64,000 nt of DNA from assembly GCF_018390535.1 (NCBI RefSeq), contig NZ_JAHBBW010000008.1:1-64000 (forward strand), written 5' to 3'. The notes under the pieces are model-generated. The model worked only from the letters and a program-made list of their open reading frames with translations. It had not been told where the DNA came from and searched no databases. Made by a program: the position numbers and the translations under genes. The stretch comes from Bacteroides propionicigenes. GTDB taxonomy: Bacteria; Bacteroidota; Bacteroidia; Bacteroidales; Bacteroidaceae. Below are positions 36,852 through 45,737 of the stretch, piece after piece (the stretch's first letter is position 1; each line of letters opens with the position of its first letter).

Positions 36852-36957
36852 AATGATGAATGAAGAACTAAGAATGAGGAATTGACTGCGCTGTCTTTAC
36901 TCGCGTTGTTATTCTGCATAGCATTCTTAATTTTTCATTCCTAATTCTTCATTTAAG
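36852..36957. repeat. Inverted simple-sequence repeat between purH and mreB
   Basis: An AATGAAGAACTAAGAATG-type arm (about 36856-36884) is largely complementary to CATTCCTAATTCTTCATT and flanking sequence (about 36922-36955). It forms a long imperfect hairpin of about 25 bp. The motif belongs to the same AATTCTTCATTC simple-sequence type seen at 56938 and 63758. Confidence 0.65.
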
Positions 36958-36961
36958 AAAT

Positions 36962-37984
36962 ATGGGATTATTCTCTTTTACACAAGAAATAGCGATGGAC
37001 CTTGGTACTGCCAATACTATTATTACCACAAACGGTAAGATAGTAGTGGACGAGCCTTCGGTAGTAGCTTTGGACCGTCGTACAGACAAGATGATTGCCG
37101 TGGGTGAAAAGGCGAAGATGATGCACGAAAAAACCCACGAGAACATACGTACTATCCGTCCGCTTCGTGACGGCGTAATTGCCGACTTCTATGCTTGCGA
37201 GCAGATGATACGCGGACTTATTAAAATGGTGAACAATCGTAATCGTCTGTTCTCTCCTTCACTCCGTATGGTAATAGGTGTTCCCTCGGGAAGTACGGAA
37301 GTTGAGCTTCGTGCCGTGCGAGATTCTGCCGAACACGCCGGTGGACGTGATGTTTACTTGATATTTGAACCGATGGCTGCAGCTATCGGTATCGGTATTG
37401 ATGTGGAAGCGCCAGAGGGTAATATGATTGTTGATATAGGTGGCGGCTCTACGGAAATTGCCGTTATCTCATTGGGCGGTATTGTTTCCAATAACTCTAT
37501 CCGTATTGCCGGTGACGACCTGACTGCCGATATTCAGGAGTATATGAGCCGCCAGCACAACGTGAAGGTCAGCGAACGTATGGCAGAACGTATCAAGATT
37601 AATGTAGGTGCGGCTTTAACCGAATTGGGTGAGGACGCTCCTGAAGATTATATTGTTCATGGTCCAAACCGTATCACGGCTCTTCCTATGGAAGTGCCCG
37701 TATGCTATCAGGAAGTGGCACACTGTCTGGAGAAGTCTATCTCTAAGATTGAGACTGCTATCTTGAGTGCATTGGAGAATACGCCGCCCGAATTGTATGC
37801 CGACATCGTGCATAACGGTATCTATCTGGCCGGTGGCGGTGCTCTGCTTCGCGGACTGGATAAACGTCTGACCGATAAAATTAACATACCGTTCCACATT
37901 GCGGAAGACCCTTTGCATGCCGTTGCCAAAGGTACAGGCGTTGCATTGAAGAATGTTGACCGCTTCTCATTCCTGATGAGATAG
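36962..37984 (+). CDS. mreB: Rod-shape-determining protein MreB
   Basis: The 340-residue bacterial actin carries phosphate-binding loop 1 (AMDLGTANTIITTNGKIVVDEPSVVALDR), phosphate 2 (MIVDIGGGSTEIAVISLGGIV) and the adenosine motif (GIYLAGGGALLRGLDKRL). It polymerises under the inner membrane and positions cell-wall elongation enzymes. It is the first gene of mreB-mreC-mreD-mrdA-rodA, with two bases separating it from mreC. The ATG starts directly after the purH-mreB repeat, and no consensus promoter was found in that gap. Confidence 0.97.
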   Translation: MGLFSFTQEIAMDLGTANTIITTNGKIVVDEPSVVALDRRTDKMIAVGEKAKMMHEKTHENIRTIRPLRDGVIADFYACEQMIRGLIKMVNNRNRLFSPSLRMVIGVPSGSTEVELRAVRDSAEHAGGRDVYLIFEPMAAAIGIGIDVEAPEGNMIVDIGGGSTEIAVISLGGIVSNNSIRIAGDDLTADIQEYMSRQHNVKVSERMAERIKINVGAALTELGEDAPEDYIVHGPNRITALPMEVPVCYQEVAHCLEKSISKIETAILSALENTPPELYADIVHNGIYLAGGGALLRGLDKRLTDKINIPFHIAEDPLHAVAKGTGVALKNVDRFSFLMR

Positions 37985-37986
37985 GT

Positions 37987-38829
37987 ATGCGAAACTTACT
38001 GAACTTTCTTATTAAATACAATTACTGGTTCCTCTTTCTTTTGTTAGAGGTTACCAGTTTTGTTTTATTGTTCCGCTTCAACCATTATCAACAGAGTGTG
38101 TATTTCACCTCGGCAAACGGAGTGGCAGGGAAAGTTTATGAGATTTCGGGAGGTATCAGTTCTTACTTCCACTTGAAATCGGTCAACGAGGATTTACTCG
38201 ACCGGAATATGTGGTTGGAACAACGGGTGGCTTTTCTTGAAAGAAGCCTGCAAGAAAGGGGATTGGATTCAGTAAAACTATATAGCACGGCGCGCCTTGC
38301 TCCGGATGATTACCGCATATTCAAGGCGAATATTATTAAGAACAGTCTGAATAAGGCGGATAATTACATTACATTGGACCGTGGTTCGTCAGATAGCATT
38401 CGTCCGGAGATGGGTGTGGTGGATGCAAATGGGGTAGTAGGTATTGTATATAAGACTTCCCCCCGCTATTCGCTGGTTATTCCGTTGCTGAACAGCAAGT
38501 CGAGCATCAGCTGCAAGATTGTGGGCAGTGATTATTTCGGCTATTTGAAGTGGGAAGGCGGAGATTCGCGTTTTGCCTATCTGAAAGATTTGCCTCGGCA
38601 TGCGGAATTTAATCTGGGTGATACAGTAGTGACAAGCGGTTACTCCACGGTATTTCCCGAAGGGGTTATGGTAGGAACGGTTGATGATATGTCTGACTCT
38701 CATGACGGACTTTCATATCTGTTGAAGATAAAGCTGGCTACGGATTTCGGTAAGGTGAGTAATGTGCGTGTTATTTCGCGTAGCGGACAGGTAGAACAGA
38801 ATATGCTGGAAAAAGAAGGGGAAAAATGA
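37987..38829 (+). CDS. mreC: Rod-shape-determining protein MreC
   Basis: The 280-residue protein has one N-terminal membrane helix (about 11-30), a coiled-coil segment (about 60-90), and the periplasmic MreC beta domain with YITLDRGSSDSIRPEMGVVDANGVVGIVYKTSPRYSLVIPLLN and VVTSGYSTVFPEGVMVGTV. MreC links the MreB cytoskeleton to PBP2 and RodA. Its last codon overlaps mreD (ATGA), which indicates translational coupling. Confidence 0.95.
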   Translation: MRNLLNFLIKYNYWFLFLLLEVTSFVLLFRFNHYQQSVYFTSANGVAGKVYEISGGISSYFHLKSVNEDLLDRNMWLEQRVAFLERSLQERGLDSVKLYSTARLAPDDYRIFKANIIKNSLNKADNYITLDRGSSDSIRPEMGVVDANGVVGIVYKTSPRYSLVIPLLNSKSSISCKIVGSDYFGYLKWEGGDSRFAYLKDLPRHAEFNLGDTVVTSGYSTVFPEGVMVGTVDDMSDSHDGLSYLLKIKLATDFGKVSNVRVISRSGQVEQNMLEKEGEK

Positions 38830-39326
38830 TAATCAATTATTTGCATAAGATAGGATGGTTTATCGGTTTGGCGCTATTGCAGGTGCTGATACTGAACAAT
38901 GTGCATATTGCCGGATATGCCACCCCGTTTTTATATATATACCTGATTTTGAAGTTTGAATCGGATGTGTCCCGTAACGCATTGATGTTATGGGCTTTCT
39001 TCCTCGGGCTGGCGGTTGATGTCTTTTCCGATACTCCGGGAATGAATGCGGCTGCCACGGTGTTGTTAGCCTTTCTGCGCCCTGTATTCTTACGTTTGTT
39101 TGTACCTCGCGATACGCTGGATACATTGGTTCCGGCAGTCCGTACAATGGGAATCTCTCCTTTTCTGAAATATTTGGTTGTCAGTGTCTTGGTGCATCAC
39201 GGGATGCTGCTTACTCTCGAATTCTTCTCTTTTGCCCACATCGGTACGTTGTTGTTGAGAATTGTAACAAGCACTTTGCTGACTGTAACTTGTATAATGG
39301 CGGTAGAGGGTATACGGAAGAAATAA
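38826..39326 (+). CDS. mreD: Rod-shape-determining protein MreD
   Basis: The 166-residue, very hydrophobic protein has four to five membrane helices and the typical MreD pattern LILKFESDVSRNALMLWAFFLGLAVDVFSDTPGMNAAATVLLAFLRP. The family is poorly conserved, so the call rests on length, hydropathy and position. It overlaps mreC by four bases and is followed by mrdA after 25 bp. Confidence 0.92.
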   Translation: MIINYLHKIGWFIGLALLQVLILNNVHIAGYATPFLYIYLILKFESDVSRNALMLWAFFLGLAVDVFSDTPGMNAAATVLLAFLRPVFLRLFVPRDTLDTLVPAVRTMGISPFLKYLVVSVLVHHGMLLTLEFFSFAHIGTLLLRIVTSTLLTVTCIMAVEGIRKK

Positions 39327-39351
39327 AAAGGAACTCATAAGTCGCAATTGA

Positions 39352-41217
39352 ATGAAGGATTATACGCTGGAGAAACGAAAATATGTGATAGGCATGGCGG
39401 CTGTTGTCATTGTCCTTATCTACGTGATTCGTCTGTTCGACTTGCAAATCATGACGGATGACTACAAGAAGAATGCGGACAGCAATGCCTTTCTGAATAA
39501 GATTCAGTATCCTTCGCGTGGCGCTATTTATGACCGTAACGGTAAACTGTTGGTTTTTAACCAGCCTGCATACGACATTACGTTCGTGCCTCGTGAAGTG
39601 GTACAACTTGATACGCTGGATTTTTGTCATGCGTTGAACATTACGCTCGAACAGTTCCAAAAGCGTATGAAAGATGTAAAGAACCGTTGGATGAATCCCG
39701 GTTATTCCAAATATACGCATCAGGTATTTATGACACAACTCTCGGCAGAAGAGTGCGGTGTGTTTCAGGAGAAGCTATTCAAATTTCCTGGTTTCTATAT
39801 CCAGCGGCGTACTATCCGGCAATATACTTATGATGCCGCCGGGCATGCGTTGGGAGACATAGGCGAAGTGTCAAAGAAAGATATTGAAGCGGACAATTAC
39901 TATATTCGGGGAGATTATATAGGAAAGCAAGGGATAGAGAAATCTTATGAAAAGTATCTCCGTGGGGAAAAAGGAGTGGAGATTCTGCTTCGTGATGCGC
40001 ATGGGCGTATTCAGGGGCATTATATGGACGGGAAGCTCGACCGCCCTTCCATACCCGGTAAGAATTTGACCTTAGGTATCGACATCGAATTACAGAGGTT
40101 AGGTGAGCGTCTATTGCAGCATAAAATCGGGGCGATTGTAGCCATTGAGCCGGCTACGGGAGAGATACTCTGTATGGTTTCTTCTCCCACTTTCGATCCT
40201 CACTTGATGATTGGACGCCAGCGTGGCAAGAATCACCGAATGTTACAAAGAGACAAACGCAAACCTTTGTTGAACCGTGCAATAATGGGGGCATATCCAC
40301 CGGGCTCCACTTTTAAGACTGCGCAGGCATTGACATTTTTGCAAGAAGGAATTATCCATGAAGATTATCCGACTTTTCCCTGTGCACACGGGTTTAACTA
40401 TGGAAGCTTGCATGTGGGATGCCACGGGCATGGTTCTCCTTTGCCATTGATTCCGGCCATAGCTACTTCATGTAATTCCTACTTTTGCTGGGGGCTGTTC
40501 CGAATGTTCAGTGACAAAAAGTATGGTTCTCCTCAAAATGCCATTACCGTATGGAAAGACCATATGGTTTCTCAAGGATTCGGTTATCGTCTCGGTACAG
40601 ACCTTCCCGGAGAACAACGCGGGTTGATTCCTAACGCAAAATTTTATGATAAAGCATATCGTGGTTCTTGGAACGGGCTTACGGTTATCAGTATCGCTAT
40701 CGGACAGGGTGAAATTCTTGCCACTCCGTTGCAAATAGCCAATTTAGGTGCAACCATTGCCAATCGGGGGCATTTCATAACCCCGCATATTGTAAAAGAA
40801 ATACAAGACAATGACCTGGATAGCATTTACCGTACTCCACGTATCACTTCGGTTGCCCGGGAGTATTATGATGAAGTTGTGGAAGGTATGCGTGCCGCCG
40901 TTACAGGAAGTACGGGTAGTGCGACTTGCCGTATGGTAGGTACAATTCTGCCCGGTGTGGAAGCATGCGGTAAAACCGGTACGGCGCAGAATCGAGGGAA
41001 AGACCATTCTGTATTTATGGGATTCGCTCCGATGAACGACCCCAAAATAGCAATTGCGGTCTATGTGGAGAATGGTGGTTTCGGGGCGACTTACGGTGTT
41101 CCTATCGGTGCTATGATGATGGATCAGTACTTACATGGTAAGTTATCGCCGGAGAATGAAATACGTGCGGAGGAATTTAGTAACCGTATAATTTTGTACG
41201 GAGACGAAGAAAGGTAG
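39352..41217 (+). CDS. mrdA: Penicillin-binding protein 2 (elongation transpeptidase)
   Basis: The 621-residue class B PBP has an N-terminal membrane helix (about 11-28), a PBP dimerisation domain (IQYPSRGAIYDRNGKLLVFNQPAYDITFVP), and a transpeptidase domain. The active-site motifs are Ser319-x-x-Lys (STFK), Ser373-x-Asn (SCN) and Lys541-Thr-Gly (KTG). It cross-links peptidoglycan during lateral growth together with the RodA glycosyltransferase encoded next. Beta-lactams acylate Ser319 in this family. Confidence 0.96.
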   Translation: MKDYTLEKRKYVIGMAAVVIVLIYVIRLFDLQIMTDDYKKNADSNAFLNKIQYPSRGAIYDRNGKLLVFNQPAYDITFVPREVVQLDTLDFCHALNITLEQFQKRMKDVKNRWMNPGYSKYTHQVFMTQLSAEECGVFQEKLFKFPGFYIQRRTIRQYTYDAAGHALGDIGEVSKKDIEADNYYIRGDYIGKQGIEKSYEKYLRGEKGVEILLRDAHGRIQGHYMDGKLDRPSIPGKNLTLGIDIELQRLGERLLQHKIGAIVAIEPATGEILCMVSSPTFDPHLMIGRQRGKNHRMLQRDKRKPLLNRAIMGAYPPGSTFKTAQALTFLQEGIIHEDYPTFPCAHGFNYGSLHVGCHGHGSPLPLIPAIATSCNSYFCWGLFRMFSDKKYGSPQNAITVWKDHMVSQGFGYRLGTDLPGEQRGLIPNAKFYDKAYRGSWNGLTVISIAIGQGEILATPLQIANLGATIANRGHFITPHIVKEIQDNDLDSIYRTPRITSVAREYYDEVVEGMRAAVTGSTGSATCRMVGTILPGVEACGKTGTAQNRGKDHSVFMGFAPMNDPKIAIAVYVENGGFGATYGVPIGAMMMDQYLHGKLSPENEIRAEEFSNRIILYGDEER

Positions 41218-41243
41218 TGAACGGTCAAATATTAACAGTATAA

Positions 41244-42701
41244 ATGGTAAGAAGAGACAATATATGGAAATCATTGGATTGGGTGACGATTGTAATCTAC
41301 CTGATGTTGATTGTATTTGGCTGGTTTAGCGTTTGCGGAGCAAGTTACGATTATGGTGACCGTGATTTTCTTGATTTTTCCACTCGTGCCGGTAAACAGT
41401 TTATGTGGATTGTCTGTTCATTCGGGCTGGGCTTTGTTTTGCTGATGCTGGAGGATACACTCTATGATATGTTTTCCTACATTATATATATAGGACTTAT
41501 TCTATTATTGGTTGTCACTATCTTCATAGCTCCTGATACTAAGGGATCACGTTCATGGTTAATTTTGGGACCTGTCAGTTTGCAACCGGCTGAGTTTGCC
41601 AAGTTTGCCACAGCACTGGCATTAGCAAAGTATATGAGTGCTTATTCATTTACCATAAAAAACTGGAAAAGCGCATTGATGTTGGCTTTTCTCATCCTTT
41701 TGCCGATGCTGCTGATTATCCTTCAACGTGAAACAGGTTCCGCATTGGTATATACAGCTTTCTTTCTGATGCTTTATCGTGAAGGTATGCCCGGTGTGGT
41801 GCTCTTTTCCGGTATTTGCGCTGTGGTATATTTTGTGGTGGGAATTCGTTTCGATCAGGTTTTTATAGCGGATACTCCAACACCTATCGGAGAGTTTGCC
41901 GTATTGTCAATGGTTTTGCTCTTTGCCGGTGGAATGGTATGGGTATATAAAAAGAAATGGGAGCCGGTTCGTAATATTATCGGAGGCTCTTTTATAGTGT
42001 TGCTTATCGCATATTTTATATCAGAGTACATCACTCCCTTTAATTTGGTGTGGGCGCAATGGGGATTATGTGTTGTGACAGTGTGCTATTTATTCTTTCT
42101 TTCTTTGAGTGAGCGCCATTGGAGTTGTCTTCTTATTGGATTATTTGCTATAGGTTCGATAGGCTTTCTCTATTCCAGCGATTATTTCTTCAATAAAGTG
42201 TTGGAACCTCATCAGCAGATACGTATCAAGGTTGTGTTGGGCATGGAGGAAGATTTGGCAGGGGCAGGTTATAATGTAAACCAGTCAAAGATTGCTATTG
42301 GTTCGGGCGGATTGACCGGGAAGGGCTTTTTGAACGGTACACAGACTAAACTGAAATATGTACCCGAACAAGATACGGATTTTATCTTCTGTACAGTGGG
42401 GGAGGAAGAGGGTTTTATCGGTTCAACGGCTGTGCTGCTATTGTTTCTGATTCTGATACTTCGTTTGATAGTGTTGTCAGAGCGGCAACAGTCGGCATTT
42501 GGCAGGGTATATGGATACTCGGTACTGAGTATTTTCCTGTTTCATCTTTTTATAAATATCGGAATGGTACTCGGTCTTACACCTGTAATCGGTATTCCGT
42601 TGCCTTTCTTTAGTTATGGTGGCTCGTCGTTATGGGGTTTTACGATACTGCTGTTTATTTTCCTGCGTATTGATGCCGGAAGGAATAGGAGGTTGGTGTA
42701 A
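41244..42701 (+). CDS. rodA: RodA peptidoglycan glycosyltransferase (SEDS family)
   Basis: The 485-residue polytopic membrane protein belongs to the SEDS family: GSRSWLILGPVSLQPAEFAKFATALALAKY, a later FLNGTQTKLKYVPEQDTDFIFCTVGEEEGFIGS and a C-terminal GIPLPFFSYGGSSLW are hallmarks. It is longer than E. coli RodA because of an additional hydrophobic stretch in the middle (about 210-310), which is usual in Bacteroidetes. It polymerises glycan strands with PBP2. It is the last gene of the shape cluster and converges with gldH, 23 bp away; I see no terminator between them. Confidence 0.95.
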   Translation: MVRRDNIWKSLDWVTIVIYLMLIVFGWFSVCGASYDYGDRDFLDFSTRAGKQFMWIVCSFGLGFVLLMLEDTLYDMFSYIIYIGLILLLVVTIFIAPDTKGSRSWLILGPVSLQPAEFAKFATALALAKYMSAYSFTIKNWKSALMLAFLILLPMLLIILQRETGSALVYTAFFLMLYREGMPGVVLFSGICAVVYFVVGIRFDQVFIADTPTPIGEFAVLSMVLLFAGGMVWVYKKKWEPVRNIIGGSFIVLLIAYFISEYITPFNLVWAQWGLCVVTVCYLFFLSLSERHWSCLLIGLFAIGSIGFLYSSDYFFNKVLEPHQQIRIKVVLGMEEDLAGAGYNVNQSKIAIGSGGLTGKGFLNGTQTKLKYVPEQDTDFIFCTVGEEEGFIGSTAVLLLFLILILRLIVLSERQQSAFGRVYGYSVLSIFLFHLFINIGMVLGLTPVIGIPLPFFSYGGSSLWGFTILLFIFLRIDAGRNRRLV

Positions 42702-42724
42702 CCTCGTCATAGATTTACGTAATA

Positions 42725-43210
42725 TTACCGTTGTAGTTTGATTCCTATGTCGTTGATGCCGGGAAGGATGTCATCGGGCATTGTATGGGCTACTTTGAAA
42801 AGATAATCACCGGGCTTCTCTATTTTGATACTTCCGGCAGGGAATGCGGATTGATATAATCCGCCCCAACCATCTCCTTTCCAGATGCCTTCCTCGCTGG
42901 CTATGACGGCTTTCAGTGTGTCAGCCTGTAGCTTTTTGACTTCCGGGCTATCGTAACAAACGGATAAATTTATGTTTTGATAAGGGTAGGTATTACGGTT
43001 ACGGACTTCGATAGTCAGTTTATAGTAAGTTTGTGAATCGGGTATGCTGACATTGAAAAATAGTGTGTCCTGTCGTTTCCAACCTTCTTGCGGGATAGAC
43101 TGGAATGCATGATATACAGTTTGTTTGTCGCAGGCGTTTAATATGCCTGCAACAAACAGTAGTATGGTGATTTTCAGAAACTTTGTCTTATTCTTGAACA
43201 GGTTTATCAT
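42725..43210 (-). CDS. gldH: GldH-family lipoprotein
   Basis: The 161-residue lipoprotein (lipobox ILNAC, Cys27) matches the gliding-motility GldH family: YHAFQSIPQEGWKRQDTLFF followed by YKLTIEVRNRNTYPYQNINLSV, ending in INDIGIKL. In gliding Flavobacteria GldH is needed for motility and secretion. Bacteroides do not glide, so its job here is probably envelope-related and unknown. The ATG at 43210 lies inside the end of the upstream gene, giving a 23-bp overlap. Extending the frame upstream would only run antisense-like through the low-complexity tail of that gene. Confidence 0.85.
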   Translation of the reverse strand: MINLFKNKTKFLKITILLFVAGILNACDKQTVYHAFQSIPQEGWKRQDTLFFNVSIPDSQTYYKLTIEVRNRNTYPYQNINLSVCYDSPEVKKLQADTLKAVIASEEGIWKGDGWGGLYQSAFPAGSIKIEKPGDYLFKVAHTMPDDILPGINDIGIKLQR

Positions 43211-44537
43211 TTTGAACAGGTTTATCTCCTTGAGACTTAGGTCTGTTATTGTGGGGACGTTTACGATTGTTGTTATTTCGTTGCGGGCGTTTCTCGTCTC
43301 CCTGTACCCGTTTTTCGTCTCCTTGCGGTTTAGACTGCTCTTGTTGTTGCGGAGTGGCAGGCTGTTCACCACCTTGTGGTCGGTTATTGGCATTCTTTTT
43401 CTTCTTCTTGTTTCGATTGCCGCCATTGTTGCCATTGCCGTTACTGTTGTTGCCGTCTCCTCCATTTTTATTTTTACGGTTACGGTCAAAACGGGTTAAA
43501 CTTTCCTGCTCGAGTAGGTCTACCGGTTTCTTTGGTTCGGTACGACGCGTTTCTTCCAGTAGGTTGTCCGGTTTGATACCTCTCTTGTTCAGACCGATTA
43601 TTTCAAAAGCCCGTCTGCCGCTGATTGTAACCAGATTGGCCGGAATGTTCTTGTCGGTGGAGTAGGTTATCTGATTGTTAAGGATGTCCGCCTTAAAGAA
43701 ATAGAATACACCGTCTTTGGTTTCTAATTCGATTTCTTTGGAAGGCAAGCGTTTCTGTGCTTCTACATAGCAATCCACTTCATAGTTAAGACAACACTTC
43801 AATTTGGCGCATTGTCCGGCAAGCTTTTGTGGATTCAGTGAAATATCTTGAAAACGAGCGGCACTGGTTGATACGGATACAAAAGACGTCATCCATGTGG
43901 CACAGCATAGTTCGCGACCGCAAGGTCCGATACCGCCGATGCGACCGGCTTCTTGGCGTGCGCCAATCTGTTTCATTTCAATACGTACGTGGAAGGCGTC
44001 AGCCAGAACTTTAATTAACTGGCGGAAATCTACACGCTCATCTGCAATGTAGTAGAAGATAGCTTTGTTGCCGTCTCCTTGATATTCAACATCACCGATT
44101 TTCATGTTGAGGTTGAGGTCAAGGGCTATCTGACGTGCACGAATCATCGTACTGTGTTCACGTGCTTTCGCTTCATTATATTTATCCATATCTACCTGTT
44201 TTGCCTTACGGTAGATACGTTTGATATCGGCTTCCGACTTGATATTGGTTTTGCGCATTTGTAGAGGGACGAGTCGTCCGGTAAGAGTTACTACACCTAT
44301 ATCATGTCCGGGAGTAGCTTCTACGGCTACTATATCGCCTTTTTCCAGAGGTATTTTGTTGCTGTTGCGGAAATAGCCCTTACGGGTATTCTTGAACTGG
44401 ACTTCCACCATATCCGATTCTTCTGCATTGCCGGGAATATCGGCAAGCCAATCGTAGGTATTTAGTTGCTTGTCCTGTCTGCCGCAGCTTTTGCAGCAGA
44501 GACCACCGCTTCCGTTATGTAGTTTAAATTCCATCAT
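43188..44537 (-). CDS. PSP1/RicT-like protein with long basic Asn/Gln-rich tail
   Basis: The 449-residue protein has a PSP1 C-terminal-type core: IGARQEAGRIGGIGPCGRELCCATWM and GQCAKLKCCLNYEVDCY, with cysteines 206, 211, 212, 243, 248, 249 and 256, plus CCKSC at 14-18. In Bacillus the homologue RicT/YaaT binds Fe-S clusters within the Ric complex and affects RNA maturation. Residues about 345-449 are a low-complexity Asn/Lys/Arg/Gln/Pro tail with repeated QGDEKR and QNDKP elements, which looks RNA-binding or disordered. It lies between holB and gldH, the usual Bacteroidetes order. Confidence 0.85.
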   Translation of the reverse strand: MMEFKLHNGSGGLCCKSCGRQDKQLNTYDWLADIPGNAEESDMVEVQFKNTRKGYFRNSNKIPLEKGDIVAVEATPGHDIGVVTLTGRLVPLQMRKTNIKSEADIKRIYRKAKQVDMDKYNEAKAREHSTMIRARQIALDLNLNMKIGDVEYQGDGNKAIFYYIADERVDFRQLIKVLADAFHVRIEMKQIGARQEAGRIGGIGPCGRELCCATWMTSFVSVSTSAARFQDISLNPQKLAGQCAKLKCCLNYEVDCYVEAQKRLPSKEIELETKDGVFYFFKADILNNQITYSTDKNIPANLVTISGRRAFEIIGLNKRGIKPDNLLEETRRTEPKKPVDLLEQESLTRFDRNRKNKNGGDGNNSNGNGNNGGNRNKKKKKNANNRPQGGEQPATPQQQEQSKPQGDEKRVQGDEKRPQRNNNNRKRPHNNRPKSQGDKPVQNDKPVQE

Positions 44538-44597
44538 TCTATCTATTATTTGACTATTTACTGTTTATTATTTAGATTCAGGCCGAAAAAGATTACC

Positions 44598-45722
44598 CTA
44601 TTGCTTTAACAGAACAATCATTTTCAGTGAAAAATCAAAGAAAACCATACGGGCATTTACATTTTGTTCAATATGTACCTGTGCTTCACTGAGTTCATCC
44701 ATGATACCCATAACGTTCCGTTCGTTGACGAATGGGGCGAATCGGGTAGCGAAGTTTTGCTCAGGCAGTGTCATGTAATTCATTTCTTTCCGATGCAGGT
44801 TATAGATGAAGTTTTCCCGTATCATACGCTGGCAATATTCCAGAAAGTTCTTTTGGCGTTCGCGTCCCATAGCTGCCAATTGCTCGCTCCATTGCTTCAT
44901 CTCCCGTATTTTCCGCTGATAGGAAAGACGCATTAAACTGACGAACAGTTCAAAATAGAGTTCGTTTTCTTCATTCAGATGAATTGTTTCCAATGCCTTG
45001 ATGAAGTTTCCGTTTGCCAAATGCGCTATGGTCTGGCTGTCCGCAGACTGTACGCCATACTTTTGCTGCAGGGCATTGGCTATACTCATTTCCTCTATTT
45101 TGCGGATATTGAAACGTTGTGTACGGCTGAGTATGGTGGACAATATCATTTCGGGAGCTTCTGAGATTAAAAGAAATACGGTTTTTTCAGGGGGCTCTTC
45201 CAATAACTTCAGCAATTTATTGGCACAAACTTCGTGCATCTTTTCGGGCAGCCATACAATGGTCACCTTATATCCGCCCTCACTGGATTTCAAACTGAGT
45301 TTTCGGGTAATCTCATCGCTTTCCTTTGCGTAGATAATTGCCTGACCGTTTTCAGCTCCCATTTCGTTCAGCCAATGGCTCAGTGAGAAATAGGGATTGT
45401 TCAGTACCAAATGCCTCCAGTCGGCTATATAATCATCACAGACTTCTTTTTTCCCCTTGGTGCTTTTTACAATAGGGAATACGAAGTGTACATCCGGATG
45501 TACCAGCTTGTTCCATTTCACACACGAAGGACACGTGCCACAGGCATCAGCTTCCGTACGGTTCGGGCAACAGATGTAGCGTGCGTAAGCCATAGCCAAA
45601 GGTAGCTTGCCTACTCCTGCCGGACCACAGAACAGTTGTGCATGAGGAATACGTCCTTCCTGCACTTCCTGTATCAATCGCTGTTTGGCTGCGTCTTGGC
45701 CGATTACATCTTTAAAAAACAC
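44598..45722 (-). CDS. holB: DNA polymerase III delta-prime subunit
   Basis: The 374-residue clamp-loader subunit starts with GTG (MFFKDVIGQDAAKQRL). The P-loop is GPAGVGKLPLA (33-43); the residue after Lys39 is Leu instead of Thr/Ser, consistent with delta-prime being unable to hydrolyse ATP. A zinc-binding cysteine cluster (C51, C52, C61, C64, C67) and the sensor-1-like SRTQRFNIRKI follow. It works with DnaX and delta to load the sliding clamp. The gene is 15 bp after metF and upstream of the PSP1 gene. Confidence 0.93.
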   Translation of the reverse strand: MFFKDVIGQDAAKQRLIQEVQEGRIPHAQLFCGPAGVGKLPLAMAYARYICCPNRTEADACGTCPSCVKWNKLVHPDVHFVFPIVKSTKGKKEVCDDYIADWRHLVLNNPYFSLSHWLNEMGAENGQAIIYAKESDEITRKLSLKSSEGGYKVTIVWLPEKMHEVCANKLLKLLEEPPEKTVFLLISEAPEMILSTILSRTQRFNIRKIEEMSIANALQQKYGVQSADSQTIAHLANGNFIKALETIHLNEENELYFELFVSLMRLSYQRKIREMKQWSEQLAAMGRERQKNFLEYCQRMIRENFIYNLHRKEMNYMTLPEQNFATRFAPFVNERNVMGIMDELSEAQVHIEQNVNARMVFFDFSLKMIVLLKQ

Positions 45723-45737
45723 GGTATTGATATTTAG

